64,000 bases of DNA from Diplolepis rosae (GCA_030998225.1 JAPYXD010000755.1:4203501-4267500); one strand, 5' to 3'; shown: positions 32,094 to 43,948, counted from the first letter of the stretch. A program made the numbers and translations. The notes: a model not told the origin generated them from the letters alone.

Positions 32094-32236
32094 ATGAAAA
32101 ATAGTATACATTACTCGAAACAAAACAGAGCGAAAGCATTTCGTGTGATTGCAGCCCTCGTTTCACTCGGGCAGAGCAAACTTCACACTCATGCAATCGC
32201 TCTGTTTCGCCCCTTGTAATGTAATATACTATTTTA
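32094..32236. mobile_element. Foldback element 4 (~143 bp)
   Basis: Outer arms AAAATAGTATACATTAC and GTAATGTAATATACTATTTT pair, then CGAAACAAAACAGAGCGAAA pairs with CGCTCTGTTTCG; the centre contains GCCCTCGTTTCACTCGGGC, itself an imperfect palindrome. Size and structure fit a short MITE. Confidence 0.7.
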
Positions 32237-33159
32237 ACAATAATTGTATGTACTGCGAGAAACTCTGAGCAAGACAACTTTAATCATTTTTTACAGAGGG
32301 AGGAAGTGTATCATATATCTTAACAATACATTTATGTTAAAAAAATTCACGAAAGATATATTTCCAAAAAATAATCGTTACTTATGACATCAATTTGAAC
32401 TTTCTTGATGAAAATGGGAATCGTTGAAATATAAATTTCACATTTATTTTTCACCGAGTCATGGGTCAATCGTTTTCTGGGAAACCAGACAAATGCACAT
32501 TTAACTTTTGCTGGACTCAAATTGCAGTGTAAATCGTGGCAGCAAAGTGGAAGGAAGTGGGCAGAACCTAAAATATCGATTCTAGAAATTATGCCCAAGA
32601 AACATAGACTCTGAGATCTAAGAGCACGGATGCTAACGTGATTTTATATCACAGCAACTGTGACTTCAAATAATAGTTTACGAGTGAAGAATTCAGGCAC
32701 TTGGTGATTGGTTTTCACGGCTAAAGCCGTAAATGAAAATCACGAAATCTAAGGAAATATTTCTTGAACTCCGTGTGATTATTCCACGGAAAAGTTCGAG
32801 AACTAAATTCAAGTTCTCCCGTGATCTACTATCTCGGGAGTTCTCTCCGTGCACATAAGAAGAATAGAATTAATAACAAAAGTCTAACGACTGAACAGAG
32901 AATTGTGAGAATGGATGTTGAAAATTTCAGATGCATATTATGTTTATTATGTTTATAGAAAAATCAGAACACTCTTAGTTGAAATCAAATTTTTGAGTAT
33001 AAAAGAAAGCATGAATATTTTTTTACCTCAGAACTATTTGTATCGTAATAGGACAGTGAAGATGGAAAAAGAGAAAACTAAGGAATAGAAATAGAATCAT
33101 ACGTAAAAGAGTACAAACTGATACACGCGCGACGTAGATATTCAACTTTTCGGTATTGG
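32237..33159. other. No gene; one small hairpin
   Basis: TTTCACGGCTAAAGCCGTAAA near 32718-32740 is a short hairpin. The 5' end of the mariner that follows could start anywhere in 33050-33160. Confidence 0.45.
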
Positions 33160-33849
33160 ATTACTTTGCTGTTTCAATTAAAGAAGTAAATTGAATTCGG
33201 TATGCCGAATTTAAATACGGTCGTACAAACACAGATGACGCTGAACGCTCTGGTCGCCCAAAATCGGAAGATGTTCCGGAGAACATAAAAAAAGTCATCA
33301 AAGTAGATTTGGGCGATTGTAACTTAACGTTGTGTGAGATAGCTGACACCTTAAATATATCAGAAGGAAATGTGTTTAAAAATTTTCACGAATCTTTGGG
33401 GATGCGTAGGTTGCTTTCAAAGTGAGTGTTACGTTTGCTCACACCCGACCAAGAACAACAACGCGTCGAGGTTTCAGAGCGCTGTTTGGAGCTGTTAAAG
33501 CATGGTAAAAATGATTTTCTGCGCTGGTATGTGACAATGGATAAAACATGGATCCATCACTACACACCTGGAACAAAAAGATGGTCAGCTGAATAGACAG
33601 CAGCTGGTGAAAGCCATCCAAAGTGACCAAAAACGCAACACTGGGTTGACAAGTTTATGGAATCCGTATTTTGGGACGCGCGTGGTATTTTGTTTATTGA
33701 CTATCTTAAAAAAGGTAAAACCATTAACAGTGACTATTACATGGCATCACTGGATCACGTGAGTGCAGAAATCAGGAAAAAATGGTCTCACATGCAAAAG
33801 AAAGAAGTGCTGTTCCACCAAGACAATGCACCGTACCACAAGTTCTATA
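33160..33849 (+). pseudogene. mariner transposase, 5' part (split by repeat R)
   Basis: Plus-strand reading with stops: GRTNTDDAERSGRPKSEDVP, LTLCEIADTLNISEGNVF, LLTPDQEQQRVEVSE, VTMDKTWIHHYTPGTKRWSA, GILFIDYLKKGKTINSDYYM and VLFHQDNAPYHK. First (DKTW) and second (QDNAP) catalytic Asp are recognisable. The third is missing because the frame is cut at about 33848 by repeat R. The remaining C-terminus appears 10.7 kb away at 44641. Dead copy of the classical mariner family. Confidence 0.88.
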
Positions 33850-34553
33850 ACGGGTGACCTCCGCTGAAACGTCAAAAAGAAATTGAACTTATCCAAGCGG
33901 ACCCGAGGGCTCGGGATTACCCTCGCCGTCACCGGCGTTACTCAGGCGGCTAAAATAATGAGCGCCTCGCGTCTCTCGACGCCATATTTATAAAAGCAAA
34001 GACCCTGAAAATAAAAGCTTAGCATGCAAAAAAAGGGCGAAGCCAAGCAGGGTTTCCTGCTAGGGTGATTATGGATTCGGGAGTCCGGATCAGGCAAGGT
34101 TTTAGGTTAGGAAAGGAATCTTAACCTAAACATAGAAGCTCTCATGCAAGCCAAAAAAAGAAAATAAATTAAGCAGCGTACAATTTTAACGAGAACTACA
34201 ATTTATTTATTAATGGGCAAAGCCCTAGCTCGATATAAATACAAAAGATCTAACAAATGAAGTTAATAGAATATCGTGGCCAACATGGCTCGTGATACAA
34301 GAAAAGAGGCAGAGCTCTGAGAGAGCCTGAGAGCCACGCGGTTCAAAGAAAATAAGAATTTATTATGGTCCGAAATAAAGTCTCAGGGACTTACCGAAGA
34401 TCTGGCCTCTATCTCGCGCCTTACTTCCTCCAAATCAAACTCCATGTCGGCGTCCATGGGAAATAAAATTGTTGGATCCTTGGAGGTTATTTCGCTCTCG
34501 GGCAACAACGACAGAATAAAGCTGCGCGCCAAAGGCGTCGCGCAGTATTATTG
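33848..34553 (-). mobile_element. Repeat R, copy 2, 3' part
   Basis: Reverse complement of 13850-14589 by eye, with the preserved CTGCGCG/CGCGCAG hairpin at about 34522-34544. It is separated from its other part (43949-44466) by the provirus and its ATTG duplication. It lies inside the mariner. Confidence 0.8.
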
Positions 34554-36950
34554 TGTTACGTCCGAAAACGCAGCATGCAAAATATAATTTCAATAGTGAT
34601 CAACGAGTGTTGATCCCTTATTTTAGGTCAACGCCCACGCGCTATAACCTAGGAATCCAGACCTTGATGATGCGATGCGCCAAACTCATAGACCGAAATC
34701 GAAGCCGTTAAAGAAAAATAGAGAGAACCTCAAACAATTTTTATAAAACTTATATTACGATTACCTTCCTAAAATCGCTTACAAAAATGCATACATTCGC
34801 CAATCCAAGACAACCTAAGGTTCCACATTGAAAGGTGGTGTGTGAACGTATTGAAAGCTGTCTTGATTGACTCCCAACGTTAGAGTCGATTGTTAACTAA
34901 AAAATTAACCTTTAAAATAACCGACGTGAATAAAAAAAATTGAGTGACCGATTCGAACCTACACCAAACTGATAAATGTTGAGCGTTTGGTTCGAATAAA
35001 CATTTAGATGAGACAGCTCTATATTTTTAATAAACAATTACAATTAACAATTTGAGTAATTCACTTCAATAAACAATTTCAAAGATTCGAACCTACACCA
35101 AACTGATAAATGTTGAGCGTTTGGTTCGAATAAACATTTAGATGACACAGATCGATATTTTTATAAACAATTGAAATTAACGATTTAAGTAATTCACTTC
35201 AATAATCAATTTTAAGGATTCGAACCTACACCAAACTGATGAATGTTGAGCGTTTGGTTCGAATAAACGTTTAGATGACACAGATCGATATATTTATAAA
35301 CAATTGAAATTAAAGATTTAAATAATTCTCTTGAATAAACAATTTTACGGATTCGAACCTACACCAAACTGATAAATGTTGAGCGTTTGGTTCGAATAAA
35401 CGTTTAGATGACACAGATCGATATTTTTATAAACAATTGAAATTAACGATTTAAATAATTCACTTCAATAAACAATTTTAAAGATTCGAACCTACACCAA
35501 ACTGATAAATGTTGAGCGTTTGGTTCGAATAAACATTTAGATGACACAGATCGATATTTTTATAAACAAATGAAATTAACGATTTAAATAATTCACTTCA
35601 ATAATCGATTTTAAAGATTCGAACCTACACAAAAACTGATAAATGTTGAGCGTTTGGTTCGAATAAACATTTAGATGACACAGATCGATATTTTTATAAA
35701 CAATTGAAATTAACGATTTAAATAATTCACTTCAATAATCAATTTTAAGGATTCGAACCTACACCAAACTGATGAATGTTGAGCGTTTGGTTCGATTAAA
35801 CGTTTAGATGACACAGATCGATATATTTATAAACAATTGAAATTAACGATTTAAATAATTCACTTGAATAAACAATTTTAAAGATTCGAACCTACACCAA
35901 ACTGATAAATGTTGAGCGTTTGGTTCGAATAACCATTTAGAAAAATTTGATCGCAAATGAACAGCTTAAATCCTCTAAGAATAAAAATTGGAAAATTCGT
36001 TTAAATTCAGTTTTGTAAACTTGAAATTATGTTTTCAGTTAATATTGAATTTAGAGTAATTAAAATTTGAAGTTGGGTTGCGATGGTTATGAAATTATAA
36101 GAGAAAAATTGTACTCACTTTTAGAATTTTATTATTGTTGCAGATTGGAAATATAACAGTTGCTTATACTTGAAAACTTACAAATTTGGAAAATTTAAAT
36201 TTTAGTTTAAGTAGTTTGGGGCTAGTTCTGCTAAGAACCAAACTCCCAGATCTTGACTGACTCTCGTGTTTTCTTTACGCGGTATATATATGATTTGGTC
36301 CCTATAAGGGCCGTGTCTAAGACGAAGAGAGTAAAAGGATGGATGATACTAATACCGGGTGTCCAGTTATTCTCTTAGTCTTTTACAGTTCTATTAGGTT
36401 ATTTTTATTCGTGCATGATTTGCTGATGCTGTATACATTAATTTGTATAATACGTAGTATTTGTAAATATACAATTTTCTATTTTGTTCTTATTTTCGCA
36501 ACAAGTATGGTTTTCTTATTTTAAACAAGTAAATCACTGTTTATAAATTTATTAATTACCGTAATTGTCCGTTACTATGTATGTAAATGCACATGTATAT
36601 TGTACGCTTAGGTTTATTTGGTGAACGCATATTTCGCATTTTAACATAAATCTGGAATTGGAAAGTTTGATTTTTGTAAACATGATATTTACCTTAAAAT
36701 AATTTCGAAAGTAAATAGATTCTGGACTCATCGAAAATAGAGATCTTACGCAATAGCACTTACAGTTTCCGTTGCGCTTATCTTAACTATGCAGTTTAAT
36801 GAGTCGAAAGTCTGATATTTCGTGTTTTTAAAAGGTTTTCCCTTTATATACTGGGTAGTACAAAATTCTTATATCTGATACGTTGTTTTTTTACATACAG
36901 AAATTATTGTTCTAATTATTAACTATATCTAATACGTACTGGACGTAACA
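34554..36950 (-). repeat. 3' LTR of the provirus (2397 bp)
   Basis: Ends TGTTACGTCC and GGACGTAACA are a 10-bp inverted repeat. The purine-rich AAGGGTGGGGG (minus strand, 36951-36961) abuts 36950 and is the polypurine tract that primes plus-strand DNA. It holds eight 133-bp palindrome repeats (34950-35935). It carries a ~46-bp and a ~102-bp segment (near 36120 and 36720) absent from the other LTR; otherwise the two look nearly identical. TATATATA lies near 36283. Confidence 0.9.
34950..35935. repeat. Eight 133-bp tandem units, each with a large palindrome
   Basis: Unit starts (GATTCGAACC) at 34950, 35084, 35217, 35350, 35483, 35616, 35750 and 35883. The first 47 bases fold: ATTCGAA and CCAAAC on the left pair with GTTTGGTTCGAAT on the right, with a six-base bulge (CCTACA) and a 15-base loop. 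The palindrome is far better conserved than the AT-rich ~86-base spacer. Each arm contains GGTTCGAAT (in opposite directions), close to the B-box of tRNA-type Pol III promoters. No tRNA gene is present. Confidence 0.95.
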
Positions 36951-36962
36951 CCCCCACCCTTA
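36951..36962 (-). promoter_or_regulatory. Polypurine tract
   Basis: CCCCCACCCTTA on plus; the purine run on minus directly abuts the 3' LTR start. Position and orientation fit plus-strand priming. Confidence 0.75.
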
Positions 36963-37106
36963 AACGCTTACTAGTAAATTTAATGTCTAGGAAGCGTACG
37001 CTGCGTAAATTAATCTGTTGTCGTGGTGATCGGCTTCCCAATCGGCTTTTAATGAAAAAGAAACAAAACAATGCTATGGATACACTTGACCCTTCGAGTA
37101 CAGTAG

Positions 37107-38720
37107 TTAGGCGCTGTAAGAGAAAAACCTTCCTCTATTTTCCCTCTCGGTTCCTTGATTGTCTGATGTAGTATCGCTTTGTGTTGTACTTGAGGCTGGG
37201 TTAGGCAGTAGCTCTGCTTGTACATCTATTTGTCCAAGTTCAATATCATTTTGTACTTTGTATCGTTTTGCCGGCGTAGGTTTAGTTGTTCGTCTTCCAA
37301 GTTGAATGAGACATTGAGTTACAGAGTCCCAAACAGCTCCAACCATGTGGATTGACCATCTGTATACACGATTTAACAGAAATCTGTTGATCATAATATC
37401 TATTATCATTTTTATGACTTGAAGAATTATAAAACTTACTATAATTCCTGCGCTAGCTGTGCCAAACGTCATGAATTTTTCCCAGAGCCTTGTTCCAGTT
37501 GATTCTACAATCTTGGCCATGGAGTCTTAGTTTAGTAGTTTGGAAAGTGTTCCTTCATTGTTGGTCGTGACATGGCCGTGCATTTCTCGTGCCACATCGT
37601 TCAATAAAGAGGGTTTCTCAACAGGGAACATAATTCGTTCCCTTAGGTCATCTCAGTCTTTTTCTGTATAGATTCCACTTGTAGCTAGGGAGGCTGGGTT
37701 TGTATATTCCCAAGTTGATTTGGATGAAGGTTGAATTGTGATTGGTTCCACACCTTCAGTTGGTCTTGGTAGTAATTTGTACCAGCTCCCTTCGATGAGA
37801 TAATAGGAAGGTAAAATCGTGTTGCATGTGATTTTCGTTCCCCTCCCTTTAATTATGTGTGTTCTAGGTGTAAGATAGTAGGTCACATTTCTCATTGTTA
37901 CTTGGAGTTCTGCGTAACATTCTTCTCCATGCTGGACCATTACATCTACTGGTATACACTTGATGATGTGTACTACCTCTCCGGCTGTTACTGCCATGTA
38001 TCCAGGTCCCTTCATCAAATTGTAAGCAAATTCGTCCGGTGCTTGTGTAGCATTAGCCAGTGCGTTCTTCAAAGTTTCCCTTTCTAAATTACATCGTTGT
38101 AGAAGGATATCTCTGTATAAATTCCTAATTTGATTTTTTATATGTTTTTCTACGTATACAAACTTGGAGTTGACGTATGCGAATATGTCAAGGTTGTCTA
38201 TACTAAGTTTATAATTGTCCGCGAATGATTCGCCTTTAACCGTTTCAAAAATAACTAGCTTAGGATGCTCAGTGCGTAATACAATATAGCCGCAAACGCT
38301 TACTGCGTTTTTGATCATTAATGCAAAAGTTGTTTCCTCTGTTACCAATGAATATATAGTTTGTATGCGATTATTAACTAAATCCTCCACCTTGTTTGCG
38401 TAACCTTCATACAGGATGCTATATTGATAGAACTTACAATTAGTCGTAGGAATAGTATTCCAAAAGGTATGTCCGCCCTCAACATCTATGCATGCTGCAT
38501 CAGAGAGAGTGCAAGGTGTACCGGAGCGCAAATATATTAAATCAGTATTAAGGTTTACTCTTGCATTCTGTTTCTGTATCTGTATCTGTATCTCCGTAAG
38601 GATCCGAATATGCCGTCCCGTTACACCTTCCATCGTTACCTAAATAACCCGCATAAAGCATGGGGTGAGTAGTTGTGCTATTTATTTTAATTCCACTTAT
38701 TACATGGTTATCAAATTGTA
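37107..38720 (-). pseudogene. Chuvirus-like glycoprotein in env position, frames broken
   Basis: Old viral-type envelope gene in three pieces. The long piece (38633-37653) has a cysteine pattern with CTLSDAACIDVEGGHTFW early and CNTILPSYYLIEGSWYKLL and TWEYTNPASLATSGIYTEKD late; the tail piece (37520-37107) has a membrane segment (GIIVSFIILQVIKMIIDIMI) followed by VYRWSIHMVGAVWDSVTQCL and a ~65-residue cytoplasmic tail. These late motifs recall glycoproteins of chuvirus-like (Jingchuvirales) insect RNA viruses, known as env donors to insect LTR elements. Breaks: a frame change in a GATACA microsatellite near 38575-38600, another near 38690, and an interruption at 37521-37652. Normally such a protein would mediate membrane attachment and fusion. 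Here it is inactive. Confidence 0.72.
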
Positions 38721-38972
38721 AAATTCCGGTGGAATGATTTTTTTACAAGCTTCTCTACTTATATCGTATATATAATCTCGTTCGCCGTGCTTTACAATTG
38801 AAATATGTGAATACATCCCCCAATGATGCACTGTCCGATGTACCTCAAATTTACATTGTTGTTATATTTAGTGTTCGAGATCCGCAGTCATATTCAACAA
38901 ACGCTGTTGTGCATTGGACCAGCAAGACGAACGCGATTTTGAGCAACATCTGTAATAAGAACATGAATTTGA

Positions 38973-39665
38973 TTATTCATTTTCTAAATGGTTTTCCTTT
39001 GCTTTTCCTTTAATTTCTGCTTCGCAGTTAATATGCGATACTCTGAGTCTATTAGCATGGACTATCTTGCTGCTCCTTTTGAATTGAATTTTTACATTAA
39101 ACTTGTTTATTACTTGCAAAATTTTATGAGGCCCAGTATAATGATCCCCGAATTTACCGGGTTTTGGTCCCTTCAGCAAAAAGACATAATCACCCACCTT
39201 AAAATTTGCGCTGTTTACATTTTTGTCATAGTAGCCATTCGGCCAGGTTTCAGCCTCTACAAGATTGTTATACACTAGTGTTCTTATGTCAGTAAGGCGA
39301 GTGACCAAGTCTTTTATGTACCCTTGATACGTTGGTAATAAATCGTCCTCTCAGAGTGGTTTACATGAAGGTGATCTGGCTAAATGACCCAAAACCACTT
39401 CGAAAGGTGTATGTTTCCTGTATGCACGTATTATAATTGAATATAGCAATTTATACCCACTGATCCCACTGGCAAATTTTTTCAGAATATTGTTTTGAGA
39501 ATTCGTCTACTGCATGATGTGAGCGTTCTAAACACCATTAGACGGAGGGTGAAATGCAGTGATTTTAACTCCTTTTATCTCAAATCTTTCTGCTATTTTC
39601 TGGATCAATTTGCTGAGGCATTTGGTAATGGTGTAGCAAGGCAAAATTTGGATAGTTTTAAGATT
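38973..39665 (-). pseudogene. Ty3-type integrase, core 3' part and GPY/F module
   Basis: From 39665 leftwards: LIQKIAERFEIKGVKITAFH, PPSNGV (then stop), NAHIMQ, and FASGISGYKLLYSIIIRAYR with HTPFEVVLGH, i.e. the end of the DDE core with the strand-helix around the catalytic Glu region. The 39308-38973 frame then gives NFKVGDYVFLLKGPKPGKFG, DHYTGPHKILQVI and HANRLRVSHI, the GPY/F C-terminal module typical of Ty3/gypsy. Three in-frame stops. The upstream part of the catalytic core and all of RT are missing; the break is at about 39665, where AT-rich hairpin repeats begin. Confidence 0.82.
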
Positions 39666-40880
39666 TTTAATTCTTTTGATCCATTTAAAAAAATTTGTTT
39701 AATTTTAGGATTCTTGTGATCCTTTTTAGAATTTTGTGATATAGGGTTTTTATAATCCTATTTAAAATTTGGAGATTTAGAAAAATTTAGAATTTGGATT
39801 CTTCGATCCATAGAAAATTTTAATAAATTTAGGATTCTTGTAATCCCTTTTGAAATTTTGAGATTTTAAAAAATTTAGGATTTGGATTCTTCCATAGAAA
39901 ATTTAAATAAATTTCGGATTCTTGTAAACTTTTTTAACAATTTTGTAACATAGGATTTTTATAATCCTATTTAAAATCTGGAGATTTGAAAAATTTAGAA
40001 TTTGGATTCTTTGATCCATAGAAAATTTAAATAAATTTAGGATTCTTGTAATACTTTTTTAGAATTTTGTTATATAGAATTTTTATATTCCTATTTAAAA
40101 TTTGGAGATTTTGACAAATATAGAATTTGGATTCTTTGATCCATAGAAAATTTAAATAAATTTAGGATTCTTGTAATCCTTTTTTTTTACAATTTTATAA
40201 CATAGGATTTTTATATTCCTATTTAAAATCTGGAGATTTAGAAAAATGTAGAATTTGGATTCTTTGATCCATAGAAAATTGAAATAAATTTAGGATTTTT
40301 GTAATCCCATTTGAAATTTTGAGATTTAGATATATTTGTAATTCGGATTCCTTTGATCCATTTGAAAATTTCATCTAATTTTAGGATTCTGTGATCCTTT
40401 TTAGAATTTTGTAATAAAGGATTTTTATAATCCTGTTTGAAATTTTTTTAGATTCAGAAAAATTTAGAATTTGATAATTAGAATAGAATATTTGACCTTT
40501 GTGAAATATCTAAATTTGGAGCCTTAGAATTTTGATATAAGAATAGAATATTTGATCTTTTCTCAAATATCTGAATTTTGAATTTTATATATTGGAATAG
40601 AATATTTGAACCTTTTCAAACATCTGAATTTAGAACTTCATGTGCTGGAATAAAATATTTGATCCTATGTCAAATATCTGATTTTAGATTTTTAGAATTT
40701 CGTATATAAGAGTAGAATATTTGAACTTTTGTCAAATATCTGAATTTAGAACTTGGAATTTGTGTTTTAGAATAAAATATTTGATCTTTTGTGAAATATC
40801 TGAATTTAGAATTCGGAATTTTGTATTTTAGTATAGAATGCTTAATCTTTCGCCAAATATCTCAATTTAGTATTTTATGA
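39650..40880. repeat. AT-rich tandem hairpin array in the proviral leader
   Basis: Two families. 39650-40470: about six ~126-base units each with three small hairpins, AGGAT(TCTTGTA)ATCCT, AGGATT(TTTAT)AATCCT and TGGAT(TCTTTG)ATCCA. 40470-40880: about six ~70-base units with ATATTTGA...TCAAATAT hairpins. Loops and spacers vary more than stems. Position is between the primer site side of the 5' LTR and the surviving pol. Confidence 0.85.
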
Positions 40881-41815
40881 TTTTATTCAATGTTAAAATT
40901 TTGCTAGTTTTGGAAATATTCAACAATAATTCAGTTACTTTTTAGTAGATTTACGAAACAATTTCCTAATTTTCTCTTACAAAGTGTCGTTTTATTCTAA
41001 TACTTGTATCGGGAAATTCTCAAGATTGCAACAAGTTAACGCTTTGGTTACCCGAAGTTTCGTACAATTACATGTTACTGAAAATTTTGTTTCAGTTATG
41101 TAATTTTATCATAAATCAGTACATTGTTTTGCAACTTTAAAATATCTTCACTCAGAAACACCTTAAATATCGTCAACAATTTTAAATCACCTTCGTAACA
41201 CAAAAATTCTGTAAGTTTCCTGAAATTTCTAATAATGTAGAAGAGAATAGATTAGGCGAGTAGTGAAAACAAAATTTCCATAAAAAGGAAAATTTTTAAA
41301 GCTTTTGTCAAGAGCTAGTTTTATTCCAACACCTGCTTTGGAAAAACAAATATTGCTTTTCTGATTTCTGAAAAAAAAAAATTTTCTAATTGACTTATAA
41401 CTAAAGCAAAACCTTTTTAGTTAGGCTATGCGTCATTCTTAAATTTTTCGTATACCTTATTTAAATTAAAAATTCGAAAGAAGATTGAAATTGGCAAAAT
41501 ATGTAAAAAAAAATTACGCAATTACATTACATTTCGTATTTGTTAGATCAAGATTTTGAAATTTCCAACGATTTTATTATTTCCTTTGAATTTTCCGCAA
41601 TTTTTAAATATTTTCTTTAAATTCGTCTATTACTTTTGTTAAATTTCATTTGTCTTTATCAGGTTTTTATTTTCCTTTTCCAAATCTTTGAAATTTCATT
41701 CTAAATTTCCAATTTTATTTCATAAGTAATAAAACTACTTATGTAATTTATTACATAAAATTTATTAACAAAAGACGTGGGAGAAGACTTCGTTATGATT
41801 CGCAACCCTTCATCC
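40881..41815. other. Proviral leader, no gene
   Basis: AT-rich. No frame or repeat; may contain the remnant leader before gag. Confidence 0.5.
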
Positions 41816-41829
41816 CTCCGGGGCCTCCA
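41816..41829 (-). promoter_or_regulatory. Possible primer-binding site, tRNA-Thr-like
   Basis: Plus CGGGGCCTCCA (41819-41829) matches the 3' end of animal tRNA-Thr with CCA, with mismatches further in. It lies 12 bases inside the LTR end at 41842, a little far for Ty3 elements, so only tentative. Confidence 0.45.
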
Positions 41830-41841
41830 AAAATTTTACTA

Positions 41842-43944
41842 TGTTACGTCCAAAAACGCAGCATGCAAAATATAATTTCAATAGTGATCAACGAGTGTTG
41901 ATCCCTTATTTTAGGTCAACGCCCACGCGCTATAACCTAGGAAAACTCATAGAACTCATAGACTCATAGACCGAAATCGAAGCCGTTAACGAAAAATAGA
42001 GAGAACCTCAAACAATTTTCATAAAACTTATATTACGATTACCTTCCTAAAATCGCTTACAAAAATGCATACATTCGCCAATCCAAGACAACCTAAGGTT
42101 CCACATTGAAAGGTGGTGTGTGAACGTATTGAAAGCTGTCTTGATTGACTCCCAACGTTAGAGTCGATTGTTAAATAAAAAATTAACCATTAAAATAACC
42201 GACGTGAATAAAAAAAATTGAGTGAACGATTCGAACCTACACCAAACTGATAAATGTTGAGCGTTTGGTTCGAATAAACATTTAGATGAGACAGCTCTAT
42301 ATTTTTAATAAACAATTACAATTAACAATTTCAGTAATTCACTTCAATAAACAATTTTAAAGATTCGAACCTACACCAAACTGATAAATGTTGAGCGTTT
42401 GGTTCGAATAAACATTTAGATGACACAGATCGATATTTTTATAAACAATTGAAATTAACGATTTAAATAATTCACTTCAATAAACAATTTTAAAGATTCG
42501 AACCTACACCAAACTGATAAATGTTGAGCGTTTGGTTCGAATAAACATTTAGATGAGACAGCTCTATATTTTTAATAAACAATTACAATTAACAATTTCA
42601 GTAATTCACTTCAATAAACAATTTTAAAGATTCGAACCTACACCAAACTGATAAATGTTGAGCGTTTGGTTCGAATAAACATTTAGATGACACAGATCGA
42701 TATTTTTATAAACAATTGAAATTAACGATTTAAATAATTCACTTCAATAATCAATTTTAAGGATTCCAACCTACACCAAACTGATGAATGTTGAGCGTTT
42801 GGTTCGAATAAACGTTTAGATGACACAGATCGATATATTTTTAACAATTGAAATTAACGATTTAAATAATTCTCTTGAATAAACAATTTTACGGATTCGA
42901 ACCTACACCAAACTGATAAATGTTGAGCGTTTGGTTCGAATAAACATTTAGATGACACAGATCGATATTTTTATAAACAATTGAAATTAACGATTTAAGT
43001 AATTCACTTCAATAATCAATTTTAAGGATTCGAACCTACACCAAACTGATAAATGTTGAGCGTTTGGTTCGAATAAACATTTAGAAAGATTGGATCGCAA
43101 ATGAACAGCTTAAATCCTCTAAGAATAAAAATTGGAAAATTCGTTTAAATTCAGTTTTGTAAACTTGAAATTATGTTTTCAGTTAATATTGAATTTAGAG
43201 TAATTAAAATTTGAAGTTGGGTTGCGATGGTTATGAAATTATAAGAGAAAAATTGTACTCACTGCTTGAAAACTTACAAATTTGGAAAATTTACATTTTA
43301 GTTTAAGTAGTTTGGGGCTAGTTCTGCTAAGAACCAAACTCCCAGATCTTGACTGACTCTCGTGTTTTTTTTACGCGGTATATATATGATTTGGTCCCTA
43401 TAAGGGCCGTGTCTAAGACGAAGAGAGTAAAAGGATGGATGATACTAATACCGGGTGTCCAGTTATTCTCTTAGTCTTTTACAGTTCTATTAGGTTATTT
43501 GTATTCGTGCATGATTTGCTGATGCTGTATACATTAATTTGTATAATACGTAGTATTTGTAAATATACAATTTTCTATTTTGTTCTTATTTTCGCAACAA
43601 GTATGGTTTTCTTATTTTAAACAAGTAAATCACTGTCTATATGTTTATTAATTACCGTAATTGTCCGTTACTATGTATGTAAATGCACATGTATATTGTA
43701 CGCTTAGGTTTATTTGGTGAACGCATATTTCGCATTTTAACATAAATCTGGAATTGGAAAGTTTGATTTTTGTAAACATGATATTTACCTTAAAATAATT
43801 TCGAAAGTGAATTTCGTGTTTTTAAAAGGTTTTCCCTTTATATACTGGGTAGTACAAAATTCTTATATCTGATACGTTGTTTTTTTACATACAGAAATTA
43901 TTGTTCTAATTCTTAACTATATCTAATACGTACTGGACGTAACA
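41842..43944 (-). repeat. 5' LTR of the provirus (2103 bp)
   Basis: Twin of 34554-36950 with the same 10-bp ends. It has seven 133-bp palindrome units (starts 42228, 42362, 42495, 42629, 42762, 42893, 43027) against eight, and two deletions near 43262 and 43808. Unit order also differs: the units bearing a CTCTATATTTTTAATAAAC-type spacer occur twice here. Confidence 0.9.
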
Positions 43945-43948
43945 ATTG

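Larger units (their letters stand above)
34550..43948 (-). mobile_element. Ty3-type provirus with chuvirus-like env, internally deleted, TSD ATTG
   Basis: The LTR pair 34554-36950 and 41842-43944 flanks 4.9 kb of internal sequence. ATTG at 34550-34553 is repeated at 43945-43948. In element sense (minus) the order is 5' LTR, primer site, AT-rich hairpin leader, integrase (39665-38973), envelope-position gene (about 38720-37107), polypurine tract, 3' LTR. Gag, protease, RT and RNase H and the first part of integrase are missing, so it is not autonomous. Retroviral-type order pol-env with an LTR-bounded, duplicated target shows it moved as one unit. Confidence 0.88.

Noticed and set aside
34950..35935. 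CRISPR-like array or tRNA cluster
   Set aside because: Units are 133 bp with similar, not unique, spacers; GGTTCGAAT words lack an A-box and cloverleaf. They are LTR tandem repeats.
36339..36524. 61-aa hydrophobic ORF repeated at 43435-43620
   Set aside because: Lies in both LTRs antisense to the element; its preservation follows from LTR identity.
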